Assembly: GCA_026182355.1 (NCBI GenBank)
Contig: JAPFBL010000379.1
Coordinates: 103,501-167,500, forward strand
Length of the DNA: 64,000 nucleotides
Reading direction: 5' to 3'
Origin: Hermatobates lingyangjiaoensis
Taxonomy: Eukaryota > Arthropoda > Insecta > Hemiptera > Hermatobatidae
Shown here: piece after piece, positions 20,270 through 31,539 of the stretch
Layout: each line of letters starts with the position of its first letter
Numbering within the stretch: the first letter of the stretch is position 1
Notes under the pieces: generated by a model
What the model saw: the letters and a program-made list of their open reading frames with translations, nothing else
Told to the model about the DNA's origin: nothing
Databases searched by the model: none
Program-made: the position numbers and the translations under genes

Positions 20270-20420
20270 CTATCATTTGAAACGGAAATTTAAAACATTT
20301 TTTATAGGTCTAGAAAGGAAAAGAATAACTTAATAAATTATATAACAATAACAGATTATAAACATATCATGGATCCATTAACTTTGGAGAAGTGATAAAC
20401 CTGGAACAGAGTCACGATGA
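20270..20420 (-). repeat. decayed PLE terminal-repeat fragment, ATGAAAA-core family
   Basis: AACATTTTTTATAGGTCTAG and neighbouring sequence resemble 11399-11424. Strongly diverged. Confidence 0.4.
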
Positions 20421-20533
20421 AAATACGAATTTTATATAATTCTACGAAAGATTATAGAAATAAAATGAAAAACATGCGGGAAAGTACAAAAACGTGTTCC
20501 ATTTTTTTGTACTATGCATACGAATAGAAATAG

Positions 20534-20903
20534 TACAGTGTTCCCTTCCATTTCACAGTTTTTGGGGACCAGGACACCCCCCGAAAAGTAGGAAAATCCG
20601 CGAAGTAGCGTCGCCCCCCCCTTTAACTTACAAACTTTTTCCAGTCATAAATGATATAAATAAGTATATATATTATCATTAAACAACCTAAACAAATCAT
20701 AGAATAGTGTTTGTTTATACTTAACCTAGCCTAAAGAAACAATTCGCCTTCATATCGTAAGAAAAAAAAGTTTCCTGTGTGTATATATATATATATATAT
20801 ATCGGTCGAAAAAAAGTTTTACATTTTAATTTTTTTTAACTTTTAAATGAATATTTTTCAACCCACGATGCACTGAAACCGCGAAGTAGCGAAGAACCCT
20901 GTA
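20534..20903. mobile_element. mariner/Tc1-like MITE, short relative
   Basis: Begins TACAGTGTTCCCTTCC, has GGGGACCAGGACACCCC and AAATCCGCGAAGTAGCG, and ends CGCGAAGTAGCGAAGAACCC then TGTA. TA borders. 370 bp. Confidence 0.7.
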
Positions 20904-20999
20904 TTACTCGTTTGTATTATGTATTTTAAAAAATAAATTATTTATGAAAAAAATAATATTTTTTAATTTTTTTATTAGTTTGTTTAGGGTGTTTAGGTC

Positions 21000-21320
21000 A
21001 GTTTGCTGTGGTATTCCTTCAAGGGAGCACACATAGGCCGAATATATGCCCTTTGTGATAACACACAATGAACATTCATTCTGCCAATGGGAGTCGTAAA
21101 TTTTGCCTAACCCAAGTGTATTTGAAGTAGGTATCTTTAATCAGTACCTGACATCGTACAAGCTCGGGGTTGACAGTTTAATGTCCACTCCGAGGAATAA
21201 CGTGCTCAGATTTATTCACTTCCCTAGTAAACAAATCGAGGGTTAGGGTGGATATTGAACCCCGGACCTACCAGTCTAGAAGTGTGTACGTTGTCACTAT
21301 TCTAACCAGGCAACCTTTAA
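21000..21320 (-). mobile_element. tRNA-derived SINE, family A, 5'-altered
   Basis: Family blocks GGGAGTCGTAAATTTTGCC, GTACAAGCTCGGGGTTGAC and GAACCCCGGACCTACCAGTC. The far end is joined to the CACACATAGGCCGAATA repeat rather than the usual SINE tail. Confidence 0.75.
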
Positions 21321-22213
21321 GTGTTTTAAGTAATAATACAATGAAAACTGTTTAAAATAGATAAATATAATTAATACTATTAAAATACGATGTTTTAATA
21401 GATCAACTTCAATTGTTGATCCTTTGATATTAATTTATATAAAAAAAATCATGAGAATATTTAATTCTTTCTTACTTAAGTCAATTCTTGAAATTCAATC
21501 CTGAAACTTTCTGAGTGAGATTAAAATTATTATCAAGTTTTGATCATAACCATCTTCAAGATGAAATTTGAAAAGAATTGAAATTCAAATTAGGCTGTAT
21601 ACAGTCTGAAACTTAACAGATAAAGACAGATATCGCTAATTTGATTCTAATAGACGGCGTGACAAAGGAATATTCATTTCATTACAAAAGAGCCATTTTT
21701 TTTTTTGTATATTCATCTAAATATTTTAAACCACTTTCTTCTTTGAAAAAGGTAATGGAAGGAAAAGGTTTGAATATTTTAGAGAGTTGGAATGCGTTTT
21801 CCTTCGTGCCCCTGGGGCTCTGCCTCTGGCTAATGGTGACAGAACAGTAGTAAAGAATTAATAAACTTCCTTCTTGCTTTGGATTTGTCACCTGTTTTAG
21901 ATTTTAAAAAAAATGGCACTCCTTAGAGGGCTTGTAGCTATTAGATGGAACAAGTCGTGGGGATTCAAACGATGGAATATCTCGAGACCAAAGTATCTAT
22001 TAGAGCATCTAAATTAATGCATTTGTTTTTATTTGTTAGCTCGTGATCATTCCATTCTGACCATAGAGTAAAACACCGCCACCGCGATCCGTGACGGCGG
22101 AACTGACAATTCGGAAATGATGAGGTACCTAACGCGAGATACTTCATATCTTGAAACCTAAGTATTTATTAGAACTTATAAATCAGGGTTTCTCAAAGTT
22201 TGTTTGCCTGTGG

Positions 22214-22592
22214 GTTCCCTCAGAGATATCTTGTCATCTGCTGACACTCTAAGAGATGTCTTGTCATCATTGGGCTCCCTAAGAGATATCTTGTCATCTG
22301 TGGACTCTCTAAGAGAAATCTTGTCATCTGTTGAGAGTCTAAGAGATATCTTGTCATCATTGGACTCACTAACAGATATCTTGTCATCTGTTGACCCTCT
22401 AAGAGATACGTTGTCATCATTGGACTCCCTAAGAGATATCTTGTCATTTGTAGACTCTCTAAGAGATATCTTGCCATCTGTTGGTCCTCTAGAGATATCT
22501 TTTCATATGTGGGCCCACTAAGAGATATCTTGTCATCATTTGACTCCCTAAGAGATATCTTGTCATCATTGGACTCCCTAAGAGATATCTTG
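22214..22592. repeat. 30-bp minisatellite in rapsyn intron
   Basis: About 13 units of the type AGAGATATCTTGTCATC plus a variable half. The period is a multiple of three, so it is open in frames on both strands (LRDILSS repeats on +). It ends 87 bp before the exon at 22680. No spacers, so not a CRISPR. Confidence 0.9.
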
Positions 22593-22679
22593 GCAATATT
22601 CGGCCTATGTGTGTTTTTTCGTGATACTGCCATTGCAACCTAACCTCCAGATGATACTAACTTTGTTCATTCTTTGTAG

Positions 22680-22871
22680 AACGCCTATCGCCAGTACGAG
22701 TCTGCCATGACGACAGCCACCACAATGGGTGATCGCTTGTGTCAAATGGAGGCCATGGACGGCGCTGCACGCTGCCTGGAAGCGCTTCGTCTTCAGCAAA
22801 AGATCTGCAACTGTCGACCTCTTGAGTTCAACACCAGACTTCTTGAAGTTGCTTCGGCTATTGGAGCCAAG
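22680..22871 (+). CDS. RAPSN: rapsyn homologue, internal exon (last TPR and linker)
   Basis: 64 codons, phase 0 at both ends, between acceptor TTCTTTGTAG and donor GTAACT. It reads NAYRQYESAMTTATTMGDRL, CQMEAMDGAARCLEALRL, then LEFNTRLLEVASAIGAK. This aligns without gaps at first to the rapsyn segment with PRYDSAM.IMTEIGNRLGQVQAL.G.AKC, and then to the helix before the RING. Upstream, the exon at 14748-14846 supplies the preceding GDIYR helix. A 12.4-kb intron follows. The frame is clean and codon use is GC-richer than the flanks, as expected for a real exon. Confidence 0.88.
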
Positions 22872-23118
22872 GTAACTGGAGACGCTCTATACAAATTACT
22901 CAGCAATCTTATAAAAATGTATACAGGTCGTTTTAAATGCTAATTAGTTTGCTTGTTTGTAAACACAACGCTTTTATTTTTTTTAACATCTTTATTTACA
23001 AATATACAACTGTGCATATTTTGCGTAACAAGCATACGTATTAAAAGATTACACAATAACTTCGATACATATGTGAAAGAATGAAACCCACTAGTTCAAC
23101 ATTCACTTTGTTTTATAG

Positions 23119-23890
23119 CAGGCATGGGCAACCTGCGGACCGCGGACCACATACTGTCAAACACGTGTTAATGTGCGGCCATCGTAGATTATCTGGAATT
23201 CAGTCTTAATATTAAAAATTTCTTTGCTTTCTGCAGATTAACTAAAGCTTATCGAGATTTTTGGAAGAAAATTACATTGAAAAGAAAAGTAGAGTTCAGT
23301 AGCAACAAATGCTTCAGTTGTGTTTTTATATGACGCTACTAATCTTTTTGAAGTTGTGTTCTAATAATTGTTTTATTATTATTATGATACTTTTCATAAT
23401 AATAATAATAATAATAAAAAGTTAAATAATTATTGACACGTTAATAGAGCACACAGTATGGATCTCTCTATCTCAGAAGCCTTATGCTGCTGTTATAATT
23501 AAACAAAAAAATAAAATAAACGATTCTATATTCGCATATCAGGGAAATTCTGCCAAGCGAATGCATAATTCAGGCAGGCCTGCAATAGATGCTGAAATAA
23601 GTGAAAAAAAGTCTGGAGTAGCCTACACTCAACTTTACTACAAGTATCATAATATTGAATTCGTTGATAATCAATGGAATTTTTGTTTTTCTATAATGTG
23701 ACTAATCTAATTTTAGTTATAAAATATATTAAAATAATATATATACATTAAATTTAACATATAAAACGTTAAAGTTATAATATATGCTCTGATAAAGTAC
23801 TTTAAAACTTGTAGATATTATATTTAATGGTTTTATATGTTTTATTGTAGCTTTAAACATTTTATCAGTTATAGCAAGTTTGAAATCGTT
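23119..23890. mobile_element. hAT-like MITE, one end recognised
   Basis: CAGGCATGGGCAACCTGCGG with CGGACCGCGGACCAC is a typical hAT MITE end. I did not find the matching right end; a GATA/AAT-rich interior follows. The end coordinate is a guess. Confidence 0.45.
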
Positions 23891-23899
23891 GATCTATAG

Positions 23900-24449
23900 C
23901 AGGGGTTCTCAACCTTTGTTTGCTTGTGGACCCCCTAAAAGCTACTTGTGGACCCCCACTCCCCCCGGATACTTAAAAAACATAATTATACAAATTTATA
24001 AATAAATATTTGTTTTTAGGTAAATGAATATCGTAAATTATGAAATAATGTCATTAAATCTACAACGCATGCCGAAATACAAAAATGTTTTTAAAACAAT
24101 AACAAAATATTTCTTTATTAACATTTTATAAAGTACTCTGAAATAAATTGTAACAGAATCAATTTTGAATGTACCATAAAGAGAAGTGCAATGGAAAATT
24201 TTAAAACATTGGAACATTTTAACATACTGACGAGGATATTAGGCCTTATATTTTAATTATGTGTGAATATTGTGCGGCCAAAGCTTACTACGCTTTGACT
24301 TATTTTTGGTTTGCTGATAAATTCATTTAAACTTAACATAGAGCTCTAACCGCGAGTCATAGACCTTCAGAATACTACTTTCCTCATGGACCCCCAGTAA
24401 TCCTCTCTGGACCCCTGGGGGTCCATGTGGACCCCGTTGAGAACCACTG
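23900..24449. mobile_element. hAT-like MITE with 8-bp target duplication
   Basis: CAGGGGTTCTCAACC at the left and its inverse GTTGAGAACCACTG at the right. The target ATCTATAG is repeated at 23892-23899 and 24450-24457. 550 bp, no transposase. Confidence 0.88.
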
Positions 24450-24623
24450 ATCTATAGCAATCAGAAGAGTTTTTATTTTTCCGATCAAACTGACTGACTG
24501 TGACTCATCTTAGGATGCCAAAAATTATGCGAATCAAAATACTATGTATTTCTTAGCACTACCAATGAAAGAGTTCTAATTTTATAATTAATGTGGAACT
24601 ATTGTAGGGTAAGAAGCTAATGA

Positions 24624-24770
24624 AATGGTCTCCACATATAAAAATTTAATCGTATAAACAACGCTATTCTTCCTCAAGGGTGATTGTCTGTGGTACAACT
24701 GAGGAAGAACACTACGTATTCGAAACGCGTTGTTTATACGATTAAATTTTTATTTGTGGAGACCATTTCA
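24624..24770. repeat. PLE hairpin, ACGCGU family
   Basis: AATGGTCTCCACATATAAAA pairs with the complement ending at 24768. The right arm has CTGAGGA (about 24691-24697), extra A, a stem II beginning GAA and ending TTC, and GAAACGCGTT. The left arm lost the segment between GTTG and the core. Stem I is not convincing. Confidence 0.75.
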
Positions 24771-25007
24771 TTAACTTTTTACCCTACGATAAGTAAATAC
24801 CACATAATAACCGATTGCAATACATTAGAATGTGGAACTAATATTAGTAATAATCAAATGAAATCTGCATAATTTTTCGATGCATAAATTGTTTGTTTTT
24901 CCATAAAAAAAGACTTTTGTGCTCAGAATCTGGGAAACTAAACAATTCCTTTAAAAAATTGTATTATATTTTATTCCACGGTTAATATGTCAATCATGAT
25001 TTCTACA

Positions 25008-25260
25008 GGATCAGGCAAAATGATCTGACACATTTATAGGTCAAATAAAAAGCAAATAAAGTAAATAAACAATAAAGTGTTTTTATTTTCAAAAAGTACA
25101 TATAATGCCATTTTTTTTCATTAGTTTTAAACGGCATTATACAGAAACAAAACAAAAGGGCATTATATGCACGTTTCGAAAATAAAAACACTTTATTGTT
25201 TATTGACTTTATTTGCCTTTTATTTAACCTATAAATGTGTCAGATCATTTTGCCTGTCCC
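25008..25260. repeat. palindrome, no hammerhead core
   Basis: CAGGCAAAATGATCTGACAC at 25012 and its complement ending about 25258, with arms of about 110 bp. ACGTTTCGAAAATAAAAACA in the right arm recalls the PLE pattern, but no CTGANGA is present. Confidence 0.65.
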
Positions 25261-25884
25261 TGTGTATCATGCATCTGCAGTTATGGGTTTTAATGGAAAA
25301 TTATGAAGAATACATAGGGAGAATGCCTATGATAAAGGTTTTTTATTGTGGGAAGATATTTTGACTTCAATTTGGAGTTATCAATCAGTTAATTAAATTA
25401 ATAGTTCTTTATTTTTTACTATTGACCTTGAGTTTAGACCATTTCAGATTTGTATTTATAATTGTATAAACAATATAAATAATTGTAGTCTGAAGTCTGT
25501 GGATAAGAAATAAAATCAGAATCAGTATCACTGACAGGGGTATAATAGAAGTGTTGAAACGGGATATTCCCTAGTGACAATGATCAGGTATGTTTGTGTG
25601 GCAGCCCTGATTAACAGCAGCCGACACTTCCTACAGCGAGATCATTCAGGGCTGCCAATACTTCATCTAGAATTTTCCCTTTTGATTAAAGTCTTTCAGA
25701 TTCTCCTTTTACAATTTCTTACATTTATATAAGTTCCTAAAATAAATAAATTATTATTTTTTATTTTACTTAATAATAAAAAGGAAATAATATTTTAAAA
25801 AATTTCTTCTTTGATATATTATTTTAATAATATATCAAACTTCTGGAGTATAAAATATATAATGTTCCATGTAAGCATAATATA

Positions 25885-26670
25885 AATGTGTAAATGGGAG
25901 AGATTTATTAGTCTTTAACTCCTGGCGGTAGTACAGATGGTGATTGATCCACTTACGCGCTTATTTTTGTACATCACACCACTAATGCATACAATACCGT
26001 TAGTATAACTGCAGCAGAAATAACATTTTTGAAAAGCAAAATTGTAGATTTCGTGTTATGAAATAATCTCTTACAGGAGAACATGGCTTTAATTCCAATA
26101 GCCAGTAGATCTCTTACATAGTTTATCTGACCTCCTTCTACACTAAAGATTTAAGACAAAATTTTTTATTTAAAACTTGAAAATTTTCCTATTTTGTCTG
26201 CAATGTCAGAAACATGTAAGAAAAAATGTCTTCTCAATATAATTTTTACTTTAAGATGTAGGCTAATTTATTATTTTAAATAAATAAATAAATATATTCA
26301 TTAATTATTTTTCAAAAGATGTTTTCAATTTTGAATTATATTTTACTTTGGGTCTTTTATAAAATTATTATACTGGTAATTTTATAGTATGCTCAAGAAA
26401 TATTTAATTTTTTGTGAGTCGATTCCGCACAATTCATTAGTATCCAAACTTAATATGATTCATAAACACAAACAAATTTACATTTGAAATTAAGTTTTGT
26501 TCAAGAATACAGCATGTAGATTTATTAGAGCATTTTGTGAGACAAATCCATCATAACATGGAAAGATTCAGAATTATATGTTTGATTGGCTTTGATTTTT
26601 TGCATGTAAGAATTTTATTTTTTTATATCTCATATTAAGTTATAAAATTTAAAACATTATCCCAGAATAT
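25885..26670. repeat. left arm of diverged long inverted repeat
   Basis: Sequence such as CATGTTTCTGACATT (complement at 26205-26219), CTCTTACAGGAGAACA, and CATTTTGTGAGACAAATCCA recurs inverted in 31540-32730 in the same order. Gaps and substitutions are frequent. No ORF. Confidence 0.7.
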
Positions 26671-26744
26671 ACATTCAGTTTTTATAGCTTTATTTATCTT
26701 TGTCGGAATTGAAATTTCATTATTTTTTTTTATAAATTGTTAAT

Positions 26745-27010
26745 TTTCTGTTCAATTTTCAATGCTATAACAATTAGATAGAATCACTCTCAAACAAGAT
26801 AAAACGAATCTATCTGTGTTCAAAATATAACGAGATCTTGAGAAAATGCCAAAAAAAATCCCTATACGTATTTTAGAGGTATCTAAGTTTGAGGGTTGAG
26901 GAACGAGCATAGACTTCAAATAATTTGACCTTTCCTATGATGAAACAAAATTCAAAGTTCGAAAGATGAGGCACTTTTTTTTTCAGAAAAACCTTTCGTA
27001 AGATAGAAAT
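26745..27010. repeat. dispersed repeat shared with 3560-3870
   Basis: Shared AACAATTAGATA, AACAAGATAAAACGAA and TTTCAGAAA..CCTTTCG blocks. Class unknown. Confidence 0.5.
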
Positions 27011-27011
27011 T

Positions 27012-27316
27012 AGAGGGGCAGGTTAGCTATTGGTTAACGTACTCGCCTAAGGGGCTGGTAATGCGGGGTTCGATTCCCACCTGGCACTCGATTTATTCAC
27101 GTGGGGCGTGAATAAATCTGAGTACGTCATCCTTCGGAGAGGACGGTCCCGCGCCTGTACGATGTCATGTCCTCGTTAAAGATCTCTACTTGAAATACAC
27201 TTGAGTTAGGCAAAATTTAGGACTCCCCATGTAGAATCTGTAGAATCACTGATCAAACAAAAGCCGGTAAATGGTCGAGGTTATCACCCACTAGGGGATC
27301 GGTTTAAACAATAAAA
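27012..27316 (+). mobile_element. tRNA-derived SINE, family A, sense copy
   Basis: Head GGGGCAGGTTAGCTATTGG (A box about 27018-27036) and B box GGTTCGATTCC (27067-27077), then CGATTTATTCACGTGGG and the family body. The RNA-sense strand is + here. Confidence 0.88.
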
Positions 27317-27346
27317 AAAAATAGAAATTTTCTCAGAAGAGGCAGT

Positions 27347-27880
27347 GGCGGCGTAGCAACTATTTTTGACACCCCCCCCCCCCCCACCGTTCGAGGCGAT
27401 TGATAATCTGTTAACGTTCAAAATAACAGAAAGCCCTCATAACATTTATCTTCATAGAATTACAATCACGGATCTAATTTTACACTGCTGTTATTACTCC
27501 TAGACTTTACAGTACTCGTACACATATAAAGTCATCATCAAAGAAAACCAAAAATTATTCAAAATAAACGCGTTATTTAAAATCATAAAAAAAAGTTAAA
27601 TTAAATCAACTGGCTACACAAATAAATTTAATGATCTTTCAACACCTTTAAAAAACTAGTTTTGAAAAATTTAATATAAATTTCTTTTTAATTGCAAGTA
27701 TTACAGTTGAAAAATCCGTTTAAGAACAGTATTACACATATAAAACATAAAAACAATCACGATCTTAAAAAATTGTTTTGGTAAAAAATTTCAGATTTTT
27801 CGTTAGTTTTTTTATGATTTTAATTTTTTTTCTATTTCGGAGCTCCCCCCCCCCATGCCCCCCTCCTTGCTATGTCACTG
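27347..27880. mobile_element. DNA-transposon MITE with poly-C subtermini
   Basis: CAGTGGCGGCGTAGCAAC at the left, GCTATGTCACTG at the right, and C-rich blocks inside each end. The termini match; the target duplication is not clear. Confidence 0.6.
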
Positions 27881-28239
27881 TAAAGAAGTACCTCTGTACA
27901 GTTATTATATATCTGAATCACTAAGGCATGGTTAAAGCGGTTAAAGAAAAGATGGATGTTCGGAAGCCATAGGGCGAGGAGGTAATGGACCATGCACAGG
28001 GGACTTTGGCTAGATGCCATCTGGACTCTTTTCACCATTTCCGAAAACACCAAACATGCTGATTGATTCTACATGGGACATTCTTTACTTTTCAATACTC
28101 AAGTACTATTTAAACTACCTATTCTTAATTACCACTGGGATGATTAGGCAGATAGCTGTTTGTATAATATCCAGATTTGTTATAACTTTCGCAATAAATT
28201 TATGATACTGTTCTTTGTTCAAATTTTTACTTAAAATCA

Positions 28240-28345
28240 AGGATTCTACCGTCTTTTTCCCAAAATAAGACATTCCCCGAAAATAAGCCCTAGAGTGATT
28301 TTCGGGACGTTTTTGAATAAAAGCCCTTCCCCGAAAATTAGCCCT
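28240..28345. repeat. fragment of CCCCGAAAATAAG-type MITE
   Basis: ACCGTCTTTTTCCC, CCCCGAAAATAAGCCCTAG twice. Related to 35783-36130 and 41573-41948. Confidence 0.6.
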
Positions 28346-28436
28346 AGTTAAAATAATGTGAAAGGTATAATTTGTTAAAAAAAATGCTGTTGACTTTAGT
28401 AGGTATCTCTAGCTAGCCTTTGTAATACCATACAAA

Positions 28437-29228
28437 GAAGATTGATTCTACAGTGGCAGTCCCACATGAGAAATCTAATAGGCCTAACATTAGGCCTTTA
28501 TGAGCCCTAATGTAGAATCAATACAAAGAAGATTGATTCTACAGTGGGAGTCCTAAATGTTGCTTAAGTCAAGAATATTTAAAGTAGGGATCTTTAACAA
28601 GTGCCTGGCATTGTACATGATAAGGGACCGACGGCTTAACGTCCTTTCCGAGTCATATTTATTCACCCACTACATGACACCACACAATGAAGGATAGCAT
28701 ATTGGGAATCCTAAATTTTGCCTAATTTGTATAAATCAATTTTGCCTAAATTGATCTGCCTAAATCAAGTCTACTTAGTGTAGGGCAGTGGTTTCCAAAC
28801 TTGATGTTACTACGCCTCCCTTAAAAATATTTAATCATTTTGCGCCCCCCACCCCCTGAAGATTTCATAAAATAAAAACACAAACATTATAACTCTTATA
28901 AAATTTATTCATACAAACTAATGGAAAACGATATTTTATTATTGGTTTTAATGAGATGGATGTGCTTGTCTATTAGCACAAAGTTTAAATCTTGGTGTTT
29001 GTGACGATATAGCTACTCGTAGCTCTTTTTCTACAACTAAATGAGCTCGATATTTCGATTTCATTGGAGCCAAAGCAGAAAATCATATGCATTTCTTGCA
29101 TAGAAAACTTTAGCAGTTATTTGGAAAATTGTTCACTCTGACTAATTTTGTAATTAGGCATCCACTGTGCCTCCCAGTTTGAAAAACGCTGGTGTAGGGG
29201 TTCTTTAAGGGGCACCTGACATCCTAAA
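28437..29228 (-). mobile_element. SINE family A pieces interrupted by a hAT MITE
   Basis: SINE blocks at 28540-28680 and 28690-28785, resuming at 29199-29228 after the hAT element 28786-29191. The SINE sequence CTACTTAGTGTAGGG...TTCTTTAA is split exactly at the target duplication. Confidence 0.7.
28786..29191. mobile_element. hAT-like MITE nested in SINE, 8-bp target duplication
   Basis: CAGTGGTTTCCAAAC at the left and GTTTGAAAAACGCTG at the right are inverted. GTGTAGGG flanks both sides (28778-28785 and 29192-29199). Confidence 0.88.
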
Positions 29229-29350
29229 GTCGAGAGCAGGCGTCGGGAACCTGCGGCCTTAAGGCTCATATATATGGCCTTTTGAACCATGAAATGCGGC
29301 CTTCTGAGATTTGTTGAGAAAAATGTTTCAAAATATAAAAAATTACAATT
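29229..29350. mobile_element. hAT-like MITE left end
   Basis: CAGGCGTCGGGAACCTGCGG starts a second hAT-type element right at the SINE break. The right end was not found; 29350-29700 shows nothing else I recognise. Confidence 0.5.
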
Positions 29351-29714
29351 CTGGTAATAAAGACAAAAAATTCTGGTATTTAGGAAGAATACTATTCATC
29401 AATCATTACTTGAAAAATCTAAGCTTTTAGAAAATCATTTTCTCTAGTTAACAAAGGTAATAAACTAAGACAGTGAGGACATTGTTGACTCTTTTGAATG
29501 ATGCAAAACAGTTGTAGAAGCACTGATAGAGTAATATATTGATAGATTCAAAGACTTTACAATATAACTATTTAATATACCATATCTCACCCTTTTATAT
29601 ACACTGTTTCATTACAAATAAGGTTATAAATCAAATTAATTCATTTACTTGCTACTGTTAAAAAAAAAAAGAAACAATTATTTTAGTTGATGCGTTCTCT
29701 AAAACTACAACTTT

Positions 29715-29862
29715 TTCGTGTTAATTTAAAATAATTCATGTTGGATTTAAAATAATTCATATTTAATTTAAAATAATTCATGTTAAATTTAATGTAATTC
29801 AAGTTTAATTTAAAATAATCCAAGTTTAATTTCAAATAATCCAAATTTAATTAAGTTAAAGT
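29715..29862. repeat. 24-bp AT-rich tandem repeat
   Basis: About six units of TTTAATTTAAAATAATTCA type. Confidence 0.8.
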
Positions 29863-30289
29863 AATATATTAATCCCTGTTTTATTTGATATAAATATTTG
29901 GATAATTTGGCATAAGCTGGAATTAACAAGTTTCACCTGTCTGCAAACAAATATGCAATCAAGATCAACAGAGTGTTATAAGTGTATAGATTAACTGAAA
30001 AAGTAATAGTTAGAGTTATTAGAGGATGTAATCAGTTATGAAAAGTGGTATATTTTTGCATAAATTTCAAAAGGAATGGTGAAATTTTACTATGGTTGGG
30101 ACACTGTTTGCAACACTTGCTTAAGAGAGGTATGTAAAAGGTTGCATAAGAATACGTGAGAACTGGCCTGTTATGAACAAGCCTGAGCTAGGCTAAAGTA
30201 GGGAGTTAAAAGTAAAATTTGCTGCATTAATTGATTGAAAAAAAATATGAAAAGATGCTAATGCCATTATACCAAATAGTAGTGTTCAG

Positions 30290-30800
30290 GTCAAAGACCT
30301 GTCAGCCTGATATCTTGTAATCAAGATTTATTTACGTTGGAGGTGAATATATCTGAGCACGTAGAGGATGTGAAGCCGTCACTCTCGAGCATGTACGATG
30401 TCGTGTAATCACGATTTATTTACGTTGGAGGTGATTATATATCAGCACGTAGAGGATGTGATAGTGTCGCTCTCGAGTTTGCACGATGTCGTTTACTCAC
30501 GATTTATTTACGTTGGAGGTGAATATATTTGAGCACGTAGAGGATGTGATAGTGTCGCTCTCGAGTTTGCACGATGTCGTGTACTCACGATTTATTTACG
30601 TTGGAGGTGAATATATCTGAGCACGTACAGGATGTGAAGCCGTCACCTGTACGATGTCCTGCACTCATTAAAGAACACTACTTTAAAAACTTGAGTTAGG
30701 CACAGTTTATGACCCCTAATATAGAATCAACAGGTAATGTGGTTCCCGTTACTGAAATGGGTACGAAATAATAAATTAGCCACAATTTCTGCCGATAGAA
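30290..30800 (+). mobile_element. SINE family A copy with internal 88-bp tandem amplification
   Basis: GATTTATTTACGTTGGAGG recurs at 30325, 30413, 30501 and 30589 (period 88). The unit comes from the SINE segment between its CGATTTATTCACGTGGG and TGTACGATGTC blocks. The normal SINE 3' body continues to about 30800. Confidence 0.75.
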
Positions 30801-30824
30801 CAACATTAAATGTTGATAGCCTTA

Positions 30825-31010
30825 TAAATTGTACTCGCTTCTGGAGTGGTAGATCCAGGGTTCAATACCCACTCTGGGCATCGATTTATACATGTGGGAG
30901 TTGAATCAATCTGAGTACGTTGTCCCGTCGGTCTCTTAGCCTGTACAGTGTCTGGTACTTGTTACCAGATCTCCCTTCTAAATATTAATTCTGGACCAAT
31001 GGTTTACTTG
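30825..31010 (+). mobile_element. SINE family A, partial
   Basis: GGGTTCAATACCCACTCTGG is the B-box region, followed by CGATTTATACATGTGGGAG and the family body. Confidence 0.7.
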
Positions 31011-31539
31011 CTAATCTTGTATTTGTTTAATATATTTACATTGTTTACATTGGATGGGAGAAGTGTGTGTTCTCGGAAGCGGAGATTTGCCATCTGATAA
31101 ACGATCCAAGATTCTTCATTTTTATTCAAATTTATTGATTTACATTGTTAATTTTTAAAGTTTATAAAATTTAAACTTTAGTAATAATATCAAGTTCTTT
31201 TTGAATTCCTTGCAATATTCCAGGAAAGGAGAAGTAGAAAAGGAAGAAAAAACACAGCAATGGAGACGTGAAAGCGTCAACCGGCCGATCGAAGTTTTAG
31301 ATATATAGAGTATAAGAAATGCACTGAAAGTTTTAATGTTTCGTATTCAATCCTGTTTAAGCATGAATGATTTGAATGACAAATATTTTACAACTTAATT
31401 TATGAGCAGTTGGTGACATTGAATGGTATTTGGTAACACGGATTAGTAATTGGTTACACTGATATCGTATTTGTTTACAATGACTTCGAAATTTTTTTAG
31501 TGAATTCTTTGAAATAAAATTAATGTGTAGAGGTTTAAT

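Noticed and set aside
22204..22633. Possible leucine-rich repeat protein or CRISPR-like array
   Set aside because: Tandem 30-bp minisatellite without unique spacers in a eukaryotic intron; open on both strands by period alone.
25008..25260. Another hammerhead hairpin
   Set aside because: The palindrome is real, but no CTGANGA core or stem II can be found in either arm.
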